A stretch of DNA of 64,000 nucleotides, from positions 62,001 through 126,000 of the forward strand of contig NZ_SIRE01000003.1 in NCBI RefSeq assembly GCF_004307995.1, written 5' to 3'. Source of the DNA: Paenibacillus thalictri (GTDB lineage: Bacteria; Bacillota; Bacilli; Paenibacillales; NBRC-103111). This document shows positions 33,198 through 43,200 of the stretch, in pieces. Numbering within the stretch: position 1 is the first letter of the stretch; every line of letters starts with the position of its first letter. The notes beneath the pieces are model-generated. The model saw only the letters and a program-made list of their open reading frames with translations. It ran no database searches and was not told the DNA's origin. The position numbers and the translations under genes are program-made.

Positions 33198-33244
33198 ATG
33201 AAAAAAGGATTGCATCATTAGCGAAGAGCTAATTATACAATCCT
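33198..33244 (-). terminator. Terminator of the comX-like gene
   Basis: AAGGATTG...ATTAGC-gaaga-GCTAAT...CAATCCTT forms a long near-perfect stem. On the minus strand it is followed by TTTTTT. It lies 33 bases after the stop of the small gene at 33277, marking that gene as a real transcription unit. Confidence 0.8.
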
Positions 33245-33276
33245 TAATTAATCTGGTAAAATAATACTATCAACAA

Positions 33277-33474
33277 TTACCAGTCACAGCGAGGCTCTAA
33301 AAGTTCTCTTGATCTGTCTTTTGCAGGACGATGAAAGGTACTGATCATGGCGAATGATTCTTCTTTCGTCAAAGGCAATGCGGAAGTGGAAGGATGATTA
33401 ATCCCTTGCGCTTCGACATTTTTCATCGTATGTACGACTCGATGCAGTTGCGGGTTCAGCTCGATTGTTAGCAT
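33277..33474 (-). CDS. Small protein, candidate ComX-like pheromone precursor
   Basis: A 65-residue protein starting MLTIELNPQLHRVVHTMKNV and ending LEPRCDW, with the tryptophan as last residue. I recognise no family by sequence. ATG 33474 has GAGGGGGTGAG at proper distance and a clean terminator follows, so it is expressed. It lies 76 bases from, and divergent to, a ComP homologue; a ComQ-type prenyltransferase ends the same cluster. ComX precursors are 50-75 residues, poorly conserved, and modified on a tryptophan near the C-terminus, which fits. In Bacillus comX lies on the same strand between comQ and comP, so the inverted position is unusual. Being an unrelated small protein is the alternative. 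Confidence 0.6.
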   Translation of the reverse strand: MLTIELNPQLHRVVHTMKNVEAQGINHPSTSALPLTKEESFAMISTFHRPAKDRSRELLEPRCDW

Positions 33475-33550
33475 AAACTCACCCCCTCTCGGGACATGTA
33501 TCCTACATGACATATTATAGCAAAAAAATGTAGAATGGAGGAGAGTCGGA

Positions 33551-35878
33551 ATGAAAAATAAGTATATTTTAGGATTGTGCGTATCGCTTTTTATAGCATT
33601 GCAGATTTGGTGTTCTTTCCTAACATTCCATTACCCCTTCATCGGAATATATCTGGATGTAACCCCACAGCAGGAATGGGTCATCAAGGAGCTTGCACCC
33701 GAAGGTGCAGGAACCAAGCTTGCCCTTGAAGTCGGGGATATCGTCAAGCAGGTGGACGGCAAGTCCCCTGATGAATCTTCATTTGTCTATAGATGGCGAA
33801 CGGTCGAACAAGCTCAAAAATTGGAGATTAGCAGAGACGGACGCGACTTTGCCGTCCATATCGGTACGAGAAACGATTTCTCCTACGATATCGTTCCGAA
33901 AGTTGAAGAATTTATATGTTTGTCTATGGCGGTTATGCTGTTTGTGAAAATGCGCCGCACGCCGTCGGCCAAAATATTATTTTTCGTTTTTTTAGCGATG
34001 ACGGGCATTTACATGAGCTTGGGCGCATCCGTGCGAGGAGACGCGCTTGGCAAACTTGTCATAGCAAGCCTGATGATGGTGCTGCCTATCGTGTTTTATC
34101 ACTTTTTGGTCGTTTTTTTCAAGGAGAAAGACGGTCTCGAGTTGCCTTCGTGGGTGCTGAAATACTTGTATGCGATTGCTGCCGTAAGTTTCGCCGCCAG
34201 GTGCTTGTATTTATACCCGCCGCTGGCTTATACCGTATATCGTTTTCATGACTCTGTTACGTTAAGCTTTTTTATGGTCGGCTTTTTATTTATCATGTGT
34301 ATCTTGATGTTCCTATTTGTCAAGGTCCGCAAACAGCGCTCCTACATATCCAGCATCGTCAAGAGCGTCTGGCTTTCATGGATGATTTCATTTCTGCCCG
34401 TCATTTGTTTTTCGTTTCTTCCCAAGGTCATTATGGATTACCAATTTTTAAACGGAAGGTATACCAGTGCGATTATATTGGTTTTTCCTATTTCCTTTGT
34501 CTATATGATCGCATCCGACAAGCTTTACGATTTTGGTTTTATGATCCGCAGAATTTTGTTCGCCGGGCTGCTGGCAGCCGTGCCGGTCAGCTTGTTTACA
34601 GGGGCTTTTGTCTTATTGTTTCATGGTACTGTAGATGAAAAACAAATTTTGTTTGTTTTTGTCGGTTCGCTGATATTGGTTACGTCGGTGCTGTATGCGG
34701 CCGAATATTGGACAACAAGGCTTGAGCCGTTCCTGTTCCCAAGAAAGTTTGTCCTGCAGTTAGCTTTGAAAAAAATTTCCAGGAACCTCGGCACGATCTC
34801 CAGCTTTCGCGAACTGAAAGAAATTATTCTTGTCGATATCGTAGAAACCCTTCAAGTGATGGGAGGGGCCATTGTGATTCAAAATAAGAGCGATATCGAA
34901 ATTATTCATGAAGGGGATATCGATGTTGCCGAAATCCGCCGGCTTGTCGATGCGTCCGGGAATACAATGCCCGTTCATCCGCACTATACGTTCATTGAAA
35001 TGAGCAGTCACGAAGCGTATACGAGTTATTTGGTAATCACACGCAAAAAAACGCACACACTGCCGGGAAAAGAAGAAATTCAATGGCTGCGTTTAATTAC
35101 TTCCTATTTGGAGGTCAGCTTGGAGAACGTCCATTTGATTCGCAAGCTGACGGCCAGATTGCAGCTGCTCGCCTCGCAGCTTCCGAATGAGGACACGGCA
35201 CAGGATATTCAATGGTTTCGCAAAGTGATGTTTGAACTGCAGGAGGAGGAGCGGATTCGCATCTCGATTGATTTGCACGATACGACGATGCAGGATCTTT
35301 TCTTTCTCAAAAGAAGACTGGCCGCCTGGGGGGAAAAGCGCGATCTGCGCGCGGAAGAGCGGGATCAGATGAATTCCATGATCCAATTTGTCGAGATGAT
35401 CAATACCGGGCTGCGGCAAAGCTGCTTTGAACTAAATCCCCACCTGCTCAAAGAGATCGGTCTGATTCAAACTTTGAAAATGTACATGGAGAAAGAAGCG
35501 TATACGACGCCGTTCCAGCTTATATTTATGGAACAGCAAAGCGGAGCGATCGAACATAAAGATTTGCAAACCAAACGGCATATTTTCCGTATCGTTCAGG
35601 AACTGCTGAACAATGCCAAGAAACATTCGCAAGCGACTATAGTAACCTTTCAAGCCACAGATGGGAACGGAAATTTTTGTTTGAGTTACAGCGACGATGG
35701 CGTGGGGTTCGAAGATAAAGACGTGCGTCCCAAAATCATCGGTTCCTCGGGAATGGGAATCGAGCAGGTGAGAAGCCGGATTGTGCATATGGGCGGGCAA
35801 CTGGAAATTATCACGAATTCAGGCGAAGGTACCAAAATCGCCATTACGATACCGACAGAGGAGGTTCTGTCCGCGTGA
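33551..35878 (+). CDS. comP: ComP-like membrane sensor histidine kinase with PDZ-like domain
   Basis: 775 residues, almost the length of B. subtilis ComP (769) and with the same plan. A first helix (about 5-25) is followed by an extracellular PDZ-like region at 35-110 (EWVIKELAPEGAGTKLALEVGDIVKQVDG), about seven further helices to about residue 385, a GAF-like linker, HisKA_3 with H576 (ERIRISIDLHDTTMQDL), and HATPase (ELLNNAKKHSQAT; DDGVGF; GMGIEQVRSRI). In ComP the membrane part detects modified ComX peptide, then phosphorylates ComA. The GTGA overlap with the next gene supports a kinase-regulator pair. The ComP identity rests on overall layout and partner genes. Confidence 0.85.
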   Translation: MKNKYILGLCVSLFIALQIWCSFLTFHYPFIGIYLDVTPQQEWVIKELAPEGAGTKLALEVGDIVKQVDGKSPDESSFVYRWRTVEQAQKLEISRDGRDFAVHIGTRNDFSYDIVPKVEEFICLSMAVMLFVKMRRTPSAKILFFVFLAMTGIYMSLGASVRGDALGKLVIASLMMVLPIVFYHFLVVFFKEKDGLELPSWVLKYLYAIAAVSFAARCLYLYPPLAYTVYRFHDSVTLSFFMVGFLFIMCILMFLFVKVRKQRSYISSIVKSVWLSWMISFLPVICFSFLPKVIMDYQFLNGRYTSAIILVFPISFVYMIASDKLYDFGFMIRRILFAGLLAAVPVSLFTGAFVLLFHGTVDEKQILFVFVGSLILVTSVLYAAEYWTTRLEPFLFPRKFVLQLALKKISRNLGTISSFRELKEIILVDIVETLQVMGGAIVIQNKSDIEIIHEGDIDVAEIRRLVDASGNTMPVHPHYTFIEMSSHEAYTSYLVITRKKTHTLPGKEEIQWLRLITSYLEVSLENVHLIRKLTARLQLLASQLPNEDTAQDIQWFRKVMFELQEEERIRISIDLHDTTMQDLFFLKRRLAAWGEKRDLRAEERDQMNSMIQFVEMINTGLRQSCFELNPHLLKEIGLIQTLKMYMEKEAYTTPFQLIFMEQQSGAIEHKDLQTKRHIFRIVQELLNNAKKHSQATIVTFQATDGNGNFCLSYSDDGVGFEDKDVRPKIIGSSGMGIEQVRSRIVHMGGQLEIITNSGEGTKIAITIPTEEVLSA

Positions 35879-36507
35879 GTCAAACGATGAAGACCCTTGT
35901 AGTAGACGATCATCCTTTGGTAGCCAATGCGACGAAAGTATTGTTGGAGAGTATAGACGGGATTGAAGTCATCGGGGTGGTCAGCAATGGCCCGCAATGT
36001 ATGGAGCTCGTATCGCAGCATCAACCGGGACTTGTGTTTCTCGATTACCACCTTCCCGTCAAATCCGGAATGGAAGTCGCGGCGCAGATCAAGCGCAACT
36101 TCCCCGACACGCATATTGTTATTTTTACCGGGGTGGATTTAAAGGGGATTTACGCCAAGTCCATCGAGCTTGGGGTAAGCGGCGTTCTTTCGAAGGAATC
36201 CAGCGAACGGACGATTAAAAATATGGTCAATTGCATTCTGGACGGCTATACCATGCTGCCGCTTTCCCTTTATCGAAACGCTCAATTCAGCGGCGCTTAT
36301 GGCAAAGCGGAACATGCGCTGAATGAGGAAGAGCTGCTCATGATGAATATGGTTGTTAAGGGAGCCACCTACGAACAGATTGCCGATCATATTCATACGA
36401 GCAAACGGACGGTTGATAATTATTTGCGCAAAATTTATGAGAAGTTAGGGGCCAAATCCAAAGCGGAGGCGCTGGAAAAGTTTATCAAAAATCAGAATTA
36501 TTCATAA
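35875..36507 (+). CDS. comA: ComA-like NarL/FixJ-family response regulator
   Basis: A 210-residue two-domain regulator. The receiver has D11/D12 and phospho-acceptor D57 (VFLDYHLPVKSG), and the LuxR-type HTH lies at about 150-205 (VVKGATYEQIADHIHTSKRTVDNYLRKIYEKLGAKSKAEAL). The GTG start overlaps the kinase stop codon, and GAGGAGG lies about ten bases upstream. Similar in size and plan to ComA. Its targets are unknown; the only sequence resembling the TTGCGG ComA half-site near the locus is inside the small gene at 33277, which I do not count as evidence. Confidence 0.88.
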   Translation: MSQTMKTLVVDDHPLVANATKVLLESIDGIEVIGVVSNGPQCMELVSQHQPGLVFLDYHLPVKSGMEVAAQIKRNFPDTHIVIFTGVDLKGIYAKSIELGVSGVLSKESSERTIKNMVNCILDGYTMLPLSLYRNAQFSGAYGKAEHALNEEELLMMNMVVKGATYEQIADHIHTSKRTVDNYLRKIYEKLGAKSKAEALEKFIKNQNYS

Positions 36508-36525
36508 GATCAGGAGGGGCGGCCA

Positions 36526-37443
36526 TTGATTCAGGAAATCAAACAGATGATGTTCCGCATTGTCGACGGCTATATTCATGTTGAGGACTTAAATGCCCAT
36601 CTCAAAACGTTTATCTTGGACAAAGAACGGGAAAACACCTCTTGGTCGGACATCACCGTTTGTACGCATTACATGTTGGGCGGCCGCTCGCCTCACGTAC
36701 ACCAGATGGCCGCGGTGACGGAATTGCTCATTCTGGCGTTGGATATTATGGATGATTGGCAGGACGAGGATCATGACAGCAAGTCTTGGAGGCAATGTTC
36801 GCAGGCCGTCGCGCTGAATGCCATTCTGGCGCTGGTCATGGGGGTTGTCGGAGAATGGGGCCAACTTCAAATCAAAGATAAGCTGCTTGTCGAGGCAAGC
36901 AAAATCATCACCCGGTCGGTTAACGGACAGCAGAAGGATGTGACCAACTCGGCGTTGACGGCAGACGATTACTTGCTGATGACGCAGGAGAAATCGGGCT
37001 CTTTATTCCGGTTTGCCTGTTTTATGGGGTATTCGTCTTTGGATTGCGCGGCGGAAACGCTGGAGAAACTTCACGATTTGACCGATTGCATCGGACTTGT
37101 TCATCAAATCCAAAATGACATGAAGGATTTGGCCCATATCAACGTGAAAAGCGATCTGCTGAGCAAGAAGCGCACATTGCCCATATTGTATTTGCTATCC
37201 AATGAGGATCCGGCGTTTGACCAGATCAAAGACTATTACGCTGGCCGTATCGAGGCTGATTTTCTGTGGCAGGAAAAAGAAGAAATCGCTCAAATGATTC
37301 ATAATTCCGGATGCCTGGAATATGCCCGTATCGTACAAAACGTATGCCTGCAAAAAGCGGAGGAGATTTACGGGCAATTGGATGTTGCTTCCCCTTGGAA
37401 GGAACGATTTAGACAATTGACTTATGAATCGTTTTTGGATTAA
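36526..37443 (+). CDS. comQ: ComQ-like isoprenyl transferase (polyprenyl synthetase family)
   Basis: A 305-residue all-helical protein close in length to ComQ (about 299). The first aspartate-rich motif is DIMDDWQDED and the second is NDMKDL, where the two Asp clusters bind prenyl diphosphate through magnesium. The TTG start has AGGAGGGG upstream and lies 18 bases after the ComA gene. In ComQXPA systems ComQ prenylates a tryptophan of ComX and helps its processing. Alternative: a small-molecule prenyl diphosphate synthase. The adjacency to ComP and ComA homologues and the degenerate second motif favour the pheromone-modifying role. Confidence 0.85.
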   Translation: MIQEIKQMMFRIVDGYIHVEDLNAHLKTFILDKERENTSWSDITVCTHYMLGGRSPHVHQMAAVTELLILALDIMDDWQDEDHDSKSWRQCSQAVALNAILALVMGVVGEWGQLQIKDKLLVEASKIITRSVNGQQKDVTNSALTADDYLLMTQEKSGSLFRFACFMGYSSLDCAAETLEKLHDLTDCIGLVHQIQNDMKDLAHINVKSDLLSKKRTLPILYLLSNEDPAFDQIKDYYAGRIEADFLWQEKEEIAQMIHNSGCLEYARIVQNVCLQKAEEIYGQLDVASPWKERFRQLTYESFLD

Positions 37444-37498
37444 CGGAAAGCCGGCTTTTCCAACGCGCGCGAATCTCAAGCGGGCGAAGGGATAGGCA

Positions 37499-37532
37499 GG
37501 GGGCGAAACGATAGGTGCTCCCTGTTCGCCCC
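37499..37532. repeat. Hairpin after comQ
   Basis: GGGGCGAA and TTCGCCCC form an inverted repeat about 60 bases after the comQ stop. It may help end the comP-comA-comQ transcript, although no T run follows. Confidence 0.4.
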
Positions 37533-37557
37533 TCTCCACGCATTAAATGCAAAAGGG

Positions 37558-37761
37558 CCGTCCGGCGATAATCGAGGCCACTGAAAAAGTAACGGAGTGA
37601 GCGAAATCATGCTGGAGAAGCGCCAGCGTTCGCTTTTGTCCTCGAATTTCATCTGCCGTAAGAAGGTGAATTCAAGAAATTCGGGGACAATTGGCGATCG
37701 TAAATATGATTCGCTCATGCAGTGTTCACTTTTTCAGTGGCCTCGCGATTTTTCCGGACGG
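37558..37761. mobile_element. MITE-like palindromic element, about 204 bp
   Basis: The two ends are long imperfect inverted repeats. The left reads CCGTCCGG...CGAGGCCACTGAAAAAGT and the right its complement, ACTTTTTCAGTGGCCTCG...CCGGACGG; pairing continues inward through GAGTGAGCGAAATCAT/ATGATTCGCTCAT. A second inner hairpin (TTGTCCTCGAATTTC/GAAATTCGGGGACAA) fills the middle, so nearly the whole element folds on itself. There is no transposase. The 72-codon plus-strand frame across it (37597-37815) has no coding signs. No clear target-site duplication was found. Non-autonomous transposon derivative is the best reading. Confidence 0.65.
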
Positions 37762-37934
37762 TTTTTCTATATTGGCGAAGATGAAATAATGGTGGGACCG
37801 GGTCCAATTGTATGATAAAATTTCAAGTGTCGGGATGGCATCCACGGAGCTCATACCTGATCTGTTAACTACTCTTGCTTCACCATTACCTGTGCTCTGA
37901 TTCCGCTGCGAACGGAGACTTAAGGAGGATTCAC

Positions 37935-38750
37935 ATGGCCAAAACGATCAATGATTTGCGCCGCAAGAAACAAAACGCTCAAAAGATTACGATGCTGACG
38001 TGTTACGATTACCCGACCGCCGTATTACAGGATCAAGCAGGACTGGACGTTATTTTTGTAGGGGATTCCTTGGGAACCAACGAGCTGGGATATGCACACG
38101 AAACAGCGGTTAGCTTGGACGACATCCGGCATCATTTGAAAGCGGTTCGCAGAGGCGTTAAGCAAGCCTATTTGCTGGCCGATATGCCATTTAAGACATA
38201 CGAAAACCCGGAGATGGCGCTGGCCACTGCGCAGGATTTAATTGCGCACGGAGCTGACGGCGTAAAACTGGAAGGTTTTCAAGAGGAGATCGTTGCTTAT
38301 TTGCACAACAACGGGATTGAGGTTTGCGGGCATCTCGGCTATACGCCGCAATCCCATAATAAAGCCGCGGTGCAAGGAAAAACGTTTGATTCCGCCAAAA
38401 AACTCGTGGATGGCGCGGTATCTTTGCAGCATGCCGGGGCCAGCATGCTGGTGCTGGAACTCGTACCTGAAGAGCTTGGTAAACTGATAACCGGCAAACT
38501 TGCCATTCCAACGATCGGGATTGGAGCCGGACGGTTTACGGACGGGCAGGTGCTTATCGTGCAGGATATGCTTGGCATCCATTCGGGTCAGCTTCGCCAT
38601 TCGAAAAATTTCGGCCAAGTCGGCGAGATGATGTTGAATGCTTTTCAAACCTATACGCGTGAAGTGGAAACCGGCGAATTTCCGCAACCTGCCAACGCCC
38701 GGAATATGAAAAGCGAGGAATTGGAGCGGTTATTGAAAATATATTCGTGA
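37935..38750 (+). CDS. panB: 3-methyl-2-oxobutanoate hydroxymethyltransferase
   Basis: A 271-residue TIM-barrel enzyme: MAKTINDLRRKKQNAQKITMLTCYDYPTA, the metal site in VFVGDSLG (conserved Asp), ADMPF, VKLEG, CGHLGYTPQS and TIGIGAG. It adds a hydroxymethyl group from methylene-tetrahydrofolate to 2-oxoisovalerate, giving ketopantoate, the first pantothenate-specific step toward CoA. AAGGAGG precedes ATG 37935; the frame extends upstream to 37875 without one. panC and panD, usually in the same operon, are not adjacent here. Confidence 0.95.
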   Translation: MAKTINDLRRKKQNAQKITMLTCYDYPTAVLQDQAGLDVIFVGDSLGTNELGYAHETAVSLDDIRHHLKAVRRGVKQAYLLADMPFKTYENPEMALATAQDLIAHGADGVKLEGFQEEIVAYLHNNGIEVCGHLGYTPQSHNKAAVQGKTFDSAKKLVDGAVSLQHAGASMLVLELVPEELGKLITGKLAIPTIGIGAGRFTDGQVLIVQDMLGIHSGQLRHSKNFGQVGEMMLNAFQTYTREVETGEFPQPANARNMKSEELERLLKIYS

Positions 38751-38772
38751 ATGGACATAAGGGAAGAAATTC

Positions 38773-38810
38773 AAGCGGGAGCACCTGACGGGGGGCTTCC
38801 GTTTTTTATT
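38773..38810 (+). terminator. Terminator after panB
   Basis: GCGGGAGC pairs with GGCTTCCGT through wobble pairs and is followed by TTTTTTATTT. The stem is weak but the T run is good. The remaining bases to 39074 hold no gene that I can see. Confidence 0.55.
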
Positions 38811-39073
38811 TAAAATAATGGGCTGATCACTGGCAAAAAAGCGTTAAAATTTTAGACCACTAGAGGATATAAAATGATAAAATGGTGATAACCGAATAGT
38901 TCGTAAGACCCATATTAAAGGCGCTGCATCATATGTGACGACGTGTATCGTTGATTTTCGCTAATTTTTTTATCATTTTCGCGAAGCAGGACTATAGAAT
39001 GGTGCTCTCGACACCTGCTTTATGTTTCCCGGTTCGTCTCCTTCCATTTTTCAACGAGGTGATATATTTTGTC

Positions 39074-40213
39074 ATGAAAGCAATCATTGTGGACAATGAG
39101 CAGCCCGCTATCGATTTATTAAAGATGATGCTTGAAGAAGACGGACGGATTGAAGTTGCAGCGGTTTTCCTCAAACCGCGGGAGGCGATTGAGAAGCTTG
39201 AGAGCCTGCAGCCGGATGTCGTTTTTTTGGATGTGGATATGCCTGTCATGAACGGCCTGCATCTGGCTGAGCGGATCAGGGAGTCGGGTGAGCATACGGA
39301 AATCGTGTTTGTTAGCGCGTACCGGCAGTACGCATTGCCTGCGTTCCAGTATAATGCCGTCCATTATTTGCTTAAGCCCATAACCCGCGAAGGCATCGCT
39401 GAAACCGTCAAACGATTGCTGCAAAGAAAGCCGGCGGCGTCAACGTCCGCTGCTCCTGCCGCGACTGATTGTCCCCCTTCCATCAAGGCGGAATGTCTCG
39501 GTTCGTTTCGTGTGACGGACGCAAGCGGACGTCTTGTTAAGTGGAGGACGCTGAAAACCGAAGAGCTTATGGCTTATTTGTTGATCAAAGGACGTCATCC
39601 CATCCCCAAATGGGATATTATTTCCGACTTATGGAACGACCTTCCCGACGAGCAGGCTCATTCCCATCTGCATACGACGCTGTATAAGCTGAAGAAGACG
39701 CTGAAAAGTCATGGATTTACACCACTCATTGATTTTTCTTCGGGCCACTATCATGTCGACTTTTTTGGGATCAATGGCGATTGGACGGAGTTTGAAGCGT
39801 TTGCTTTGTCCAATGAACCGGTAACGGCCGCAAGCGAAGCGGCATACAAGCGATGGATTGAGGACTACAAAGGAGACTTGTTCGGCAAGCTCGACTATCC
39901 TTGGAGCCTGCCTTATAGGGAGCGTTTTGCCGGGTACTACCAGCGTATGGTCATCGTCGTAAGCCGGTACTGGATAAAGCAAGGGGAGCATTGGGTGGCG
40001 GAATCGGCTTTGCTTAATTTGCTCGAGCACTGCTGCTGCTGTGAGGAAGCTTATGAACTGCTGTTGTGGATTTATTTCGAGCGCGGCGATCGGAATTCCC
40101 TCGTTCGCCAGTTCAAACGTATGAAGCAGGTTTTGCAAAGCGAATTGGGGGTTGCTCCCCGTCCGGCCATCATGACGCTGTACCGGGAAATGCTAGGTAA
40201 GCTGGGCAATTAA
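39074..40213 (+). CDS. Response regulator with C-terminal BTAD (SARP-type) domain
   Basis: A 379-residue protein. The receiver is at 1-120 (MKAIIVDNEQPAIDLL; VFLDVDMPVMNG; SAYRQYAL; YLLKPI). A short linker is followed by an OmpR-like winged helix (LGSFRVTDASGRLVKWRTLKTEELMAYLLI) and a bacterial transcriptional activator domain of TPR-like helices (WTEFEAFALS ... YELLLWIYFERGDRNSLVRQFKRMKQVLQSELGVAP). ATG 39074 has GAGGTGA about 12 bases upstream. It is followed after 61 bases by a hybrid kinase, its probable partner. REC-BTAD regulators are frequent in Paenibacillaceae, but their targets are mostly unknown. Confidence 0.9.
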   Translation: MKAIIVDNEQPAIDLLKMMLEEDGRIEVAAVFLKPREAIEKLESLQPDVVFLDVDMPVMNGLHLAERIRESGEHTEIVFVSAYRQYALPAFQYNAVHYLLKPITREGIAETVKRLLQRKPAASTSAAPAATDCPPSIKAECLGSFRVTDASGRLVKWRTLKTEELMAYLLIKGRHPIPKWDIISDLWNDLPDEQAHSHLHTTLYKLKKTLKSHGFTPLIDFSSGHYHVDFFGINGDWTEFEAFALSNEPVTAASEAAYKRWIEDYKGDLFGKLDYPWSLPYRERFAGYYQRMVIVVSRYWIKQGEHWVAESALLNLLEHCCCCEEAYELLLWIYFERGDRNSLVRQFKRMKQVLQSELGVAPRPAIMTLYREMLGKLGN

Positions 40214-40274
40214 AGCCTACGGAGCTAAGATGGGTCGTTGCCGGACCGTGGGAGTACCCATCCTGGAGGGATTG

Positions 40275-43200
40275 ATGACAAACATGTTCCGCCTGCAAAT
40301 GCAAACATATGTCTTATGGTTAGCGGTTATGGTGTTGGGATTGACGATTTTTGTTCCCATATATAACGATGTTTACAATCCCCACCTGAACGCGAAGGCG
40401 GGGGTGATCGACTTGAAGGGATGGAACGCCGCCGCCGACAAGCCTGTGAGGCTGGACGGAGAGTGGGAGTTTTACTGGGACGCTTTGCTGAAGCCGGAAG
40501 ACTGGGCAAGCGAGAATCCGGCGATCCCTTCGCGCGAGTGGATCAACGTGCCCTCAAGTTGGGATTCGCTGACCCCGGGAGGTGTTCCTCTGCCGAACAG
40601 CGGATATGCCACTTATCGGCTGCGCATCTTGCTTCCGGACGGCGAAAAGACGGTTTACGGGATCAAAACGTCCAATATCCGCGCCTCCAACCGCATCTTT
40701 GCCAATGGCAAGCTGATCGGTCAAAGCGGTAAACCGGCAGCTTCCGCTGCGGAAATCGTGCATGGGAATACCCCGTATACCGCGTTTTTTGAAGCGGGAA
40801 GCGAGGTTGAACTGATCGTTCAGGTAGCCAGCTATAAAAGCTTCAACAGCGGGATTGTACAGTCGATCTCATTTGGCAGTCAGCAAAGCATCGCACAAAC
40901 AAACAATTATTACCATGCGCTGGACGGTGGCTTGGCCTGGGGCTTTTTTATTACATCGATTTATTTCGCGGGTATCTTCTTACAGCAAAGAAGAGAGCAG
41001 AAGCCGCTGTTGTTTTTTGCTTTATGCTGCTTGTCAGCCACCTTCTATGAGCTCAGCCACTCGGAACGGCTGCTTGCGCAAATCTTCCCGGATATTTCAA
41101 TTGAAATGATGCTGTACGTCGAAGATATTTCCTCTATCCTGATGTTTTCCTTCTTCTCCAGATACGTGTACCATTCATTCCCGAAACTGTATCCGCAAAA
41201 GCTCATGTACGCCATTGAACTGATCGCGATGGTATGTATTGCCGCCGTTCTGTTCACCTCGGCAAGCTACAACGGGCCGTTTATTTTTGCTCTGACGCTG
41301 CTGATTTTGGCGGTGATGCTGCTGAACAGCTGGTACATGGCGCTGGCAGCCGGATATGCGGGCAACGGGTCGACCTATTTGTACGTCGGTATTTTGGGTA
41401 CGATGGATTTTGTCGCCGTAAGTGTGCTGAATACGGTCTGGAAGCTTGAGCCTTATTACTTTTTTCCGATCGCCCTGCCCGTATTAATTATGTCTCAAGC
41501 ATTGTATATGGCCGGGCAATATACGAACTCCTTCGAAACGATCAAGAGGTTGTCCGATCAGTTGTCTGTGCTGGATAAAATGAAGGACGATTTTTTGGCG
41601 AAAACATCCCATGAGCTGAAATCGCCGCTCAACGGTATTATCAACATGGCCCAGTCTCTGATCAGAGGTGCAGGTGGTCCCATTAGCGAGCCGCAGGCCA
41701 GCGACCTCAGGTTAATGATGGACACCGGCAAACGTCTGGCCAATCTGGTCAACGACATTTTGGACTATTCCAAAATGAAGAATAGCGATTTGCAATTGCG
41801 GCCAAATCATTTTGACTGCTATCCGCTCGTTGAAAATATATTGGAAACGTTCCGCTACACGATAACCGGACGCTCCATTCAGCTTGTGAACAATATTCCT
41901 CCAAATACGCATATTGTATATGCGGATGAAAACCGATACTCGCAAATTATCTATAATCTGGTGGACAATGCCGTCAAATTTACCGCTTTCGGTCAGGTGG
42001 AGTTAAGCGCCAACGAAACGGGAGGTTTCGTGCATGTGACGGTGAAAGATACGGGAAGCGGCATACCCAACGAACGGCTTGAAGATATTTTTGTATCATT
42101 CGAGCAATTGGAGCCTTCCCTTACCCGCAGCCATAGCGGGGCAGGATTGGGGTTGGCCATAACCCGCCAGCTGGTAGAGCTGCACGGCGGCGAAATTCGT
42201 GTGGAATCCGAGGTGGGTGCCGGCTCGCAGTTTACCGTATCCATTCCGGCGGGGAACCGGAGCGGGATTCATCCTTCACAGGCAGCTGCGGACGTTACGA
42301 ATGTGACTTGGACTGCGCGCGAGACCGGCGTGCTGCCGATAACGGCAATGCCATCTTCCGCGGATATAGAGCGAAACCCGGAGAAGGCGGCTTATCGCGT
42401 GCTGGTCGCCGATGATGATTACAGCAATTTAAAAGCGCTGGTCAACCTGCTTGTTATCGAGCATTATCAGGTGACTGCCGTAAGCAGCGGAGAAGCGGCC
42501 CTGCGGGAATTGGAACTGAGCGCGCCGTACGATCTCTGCATTCTGGACGTGATGATGCCGGTCATGTCCGGTTATGACGTGTGCCTTCAAATACGGGAGC
42601 ATTATTCCTTGTTGGAGCTTCCTGTGCTGATGGTGACGGCCCAGACGCCTTACCGCAATCTGAACGCGGTGTTTGCCGCCGGAGCCAACGACTTCCTGGA
42701 GAAACCTTACGACTATAACGAGCTGAAAAGCAGAGTGTCCACGCTGGTTCAGCTGAAGCAGTCCGCAGAAGAATCGCTGCGCCGGGAACTTGCCTTTTTG
42801 CGAGCGCAGATCAAGCCGCATTTTTTGCATAACACGATCAACGCCATTATCGCCTACAGCTATAGCGACCAGGAACGCTGCCGCAAGCTGCTGCGGAATT
42901 TCAGTTTTTATTTGCGCCACTGCTTCGATTTTAAGGAAACCGATCAGTGGATTCGAGTAGAGCAGGAGCTTCATCTGGTGAACTGTTATTTGGACATCGA
43001 AAAAGCCCGGTTCGGCGATATGCTGGAAACGTCGATTACGGTCGACCCCGGGGCGCTGAATTGTTTGATCCCGCCGCTTATGATCCAGCCTCTTGTGGAA
43101 AATGCAATCAAACACGGCATATTAAAAAAAGAGGACGGAGGAACGCTAACTCTACTTGTTGCCTTAAGGGGGAACTCGCTTCACGTGGAGATTGCCGACG

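Noticed and set aside
37597..37815. 72-codon plus-strand frame between comQ and panB
   Set aside because: It spans the MITE-like palindrome, has no ribosome site and no protein-like composition.
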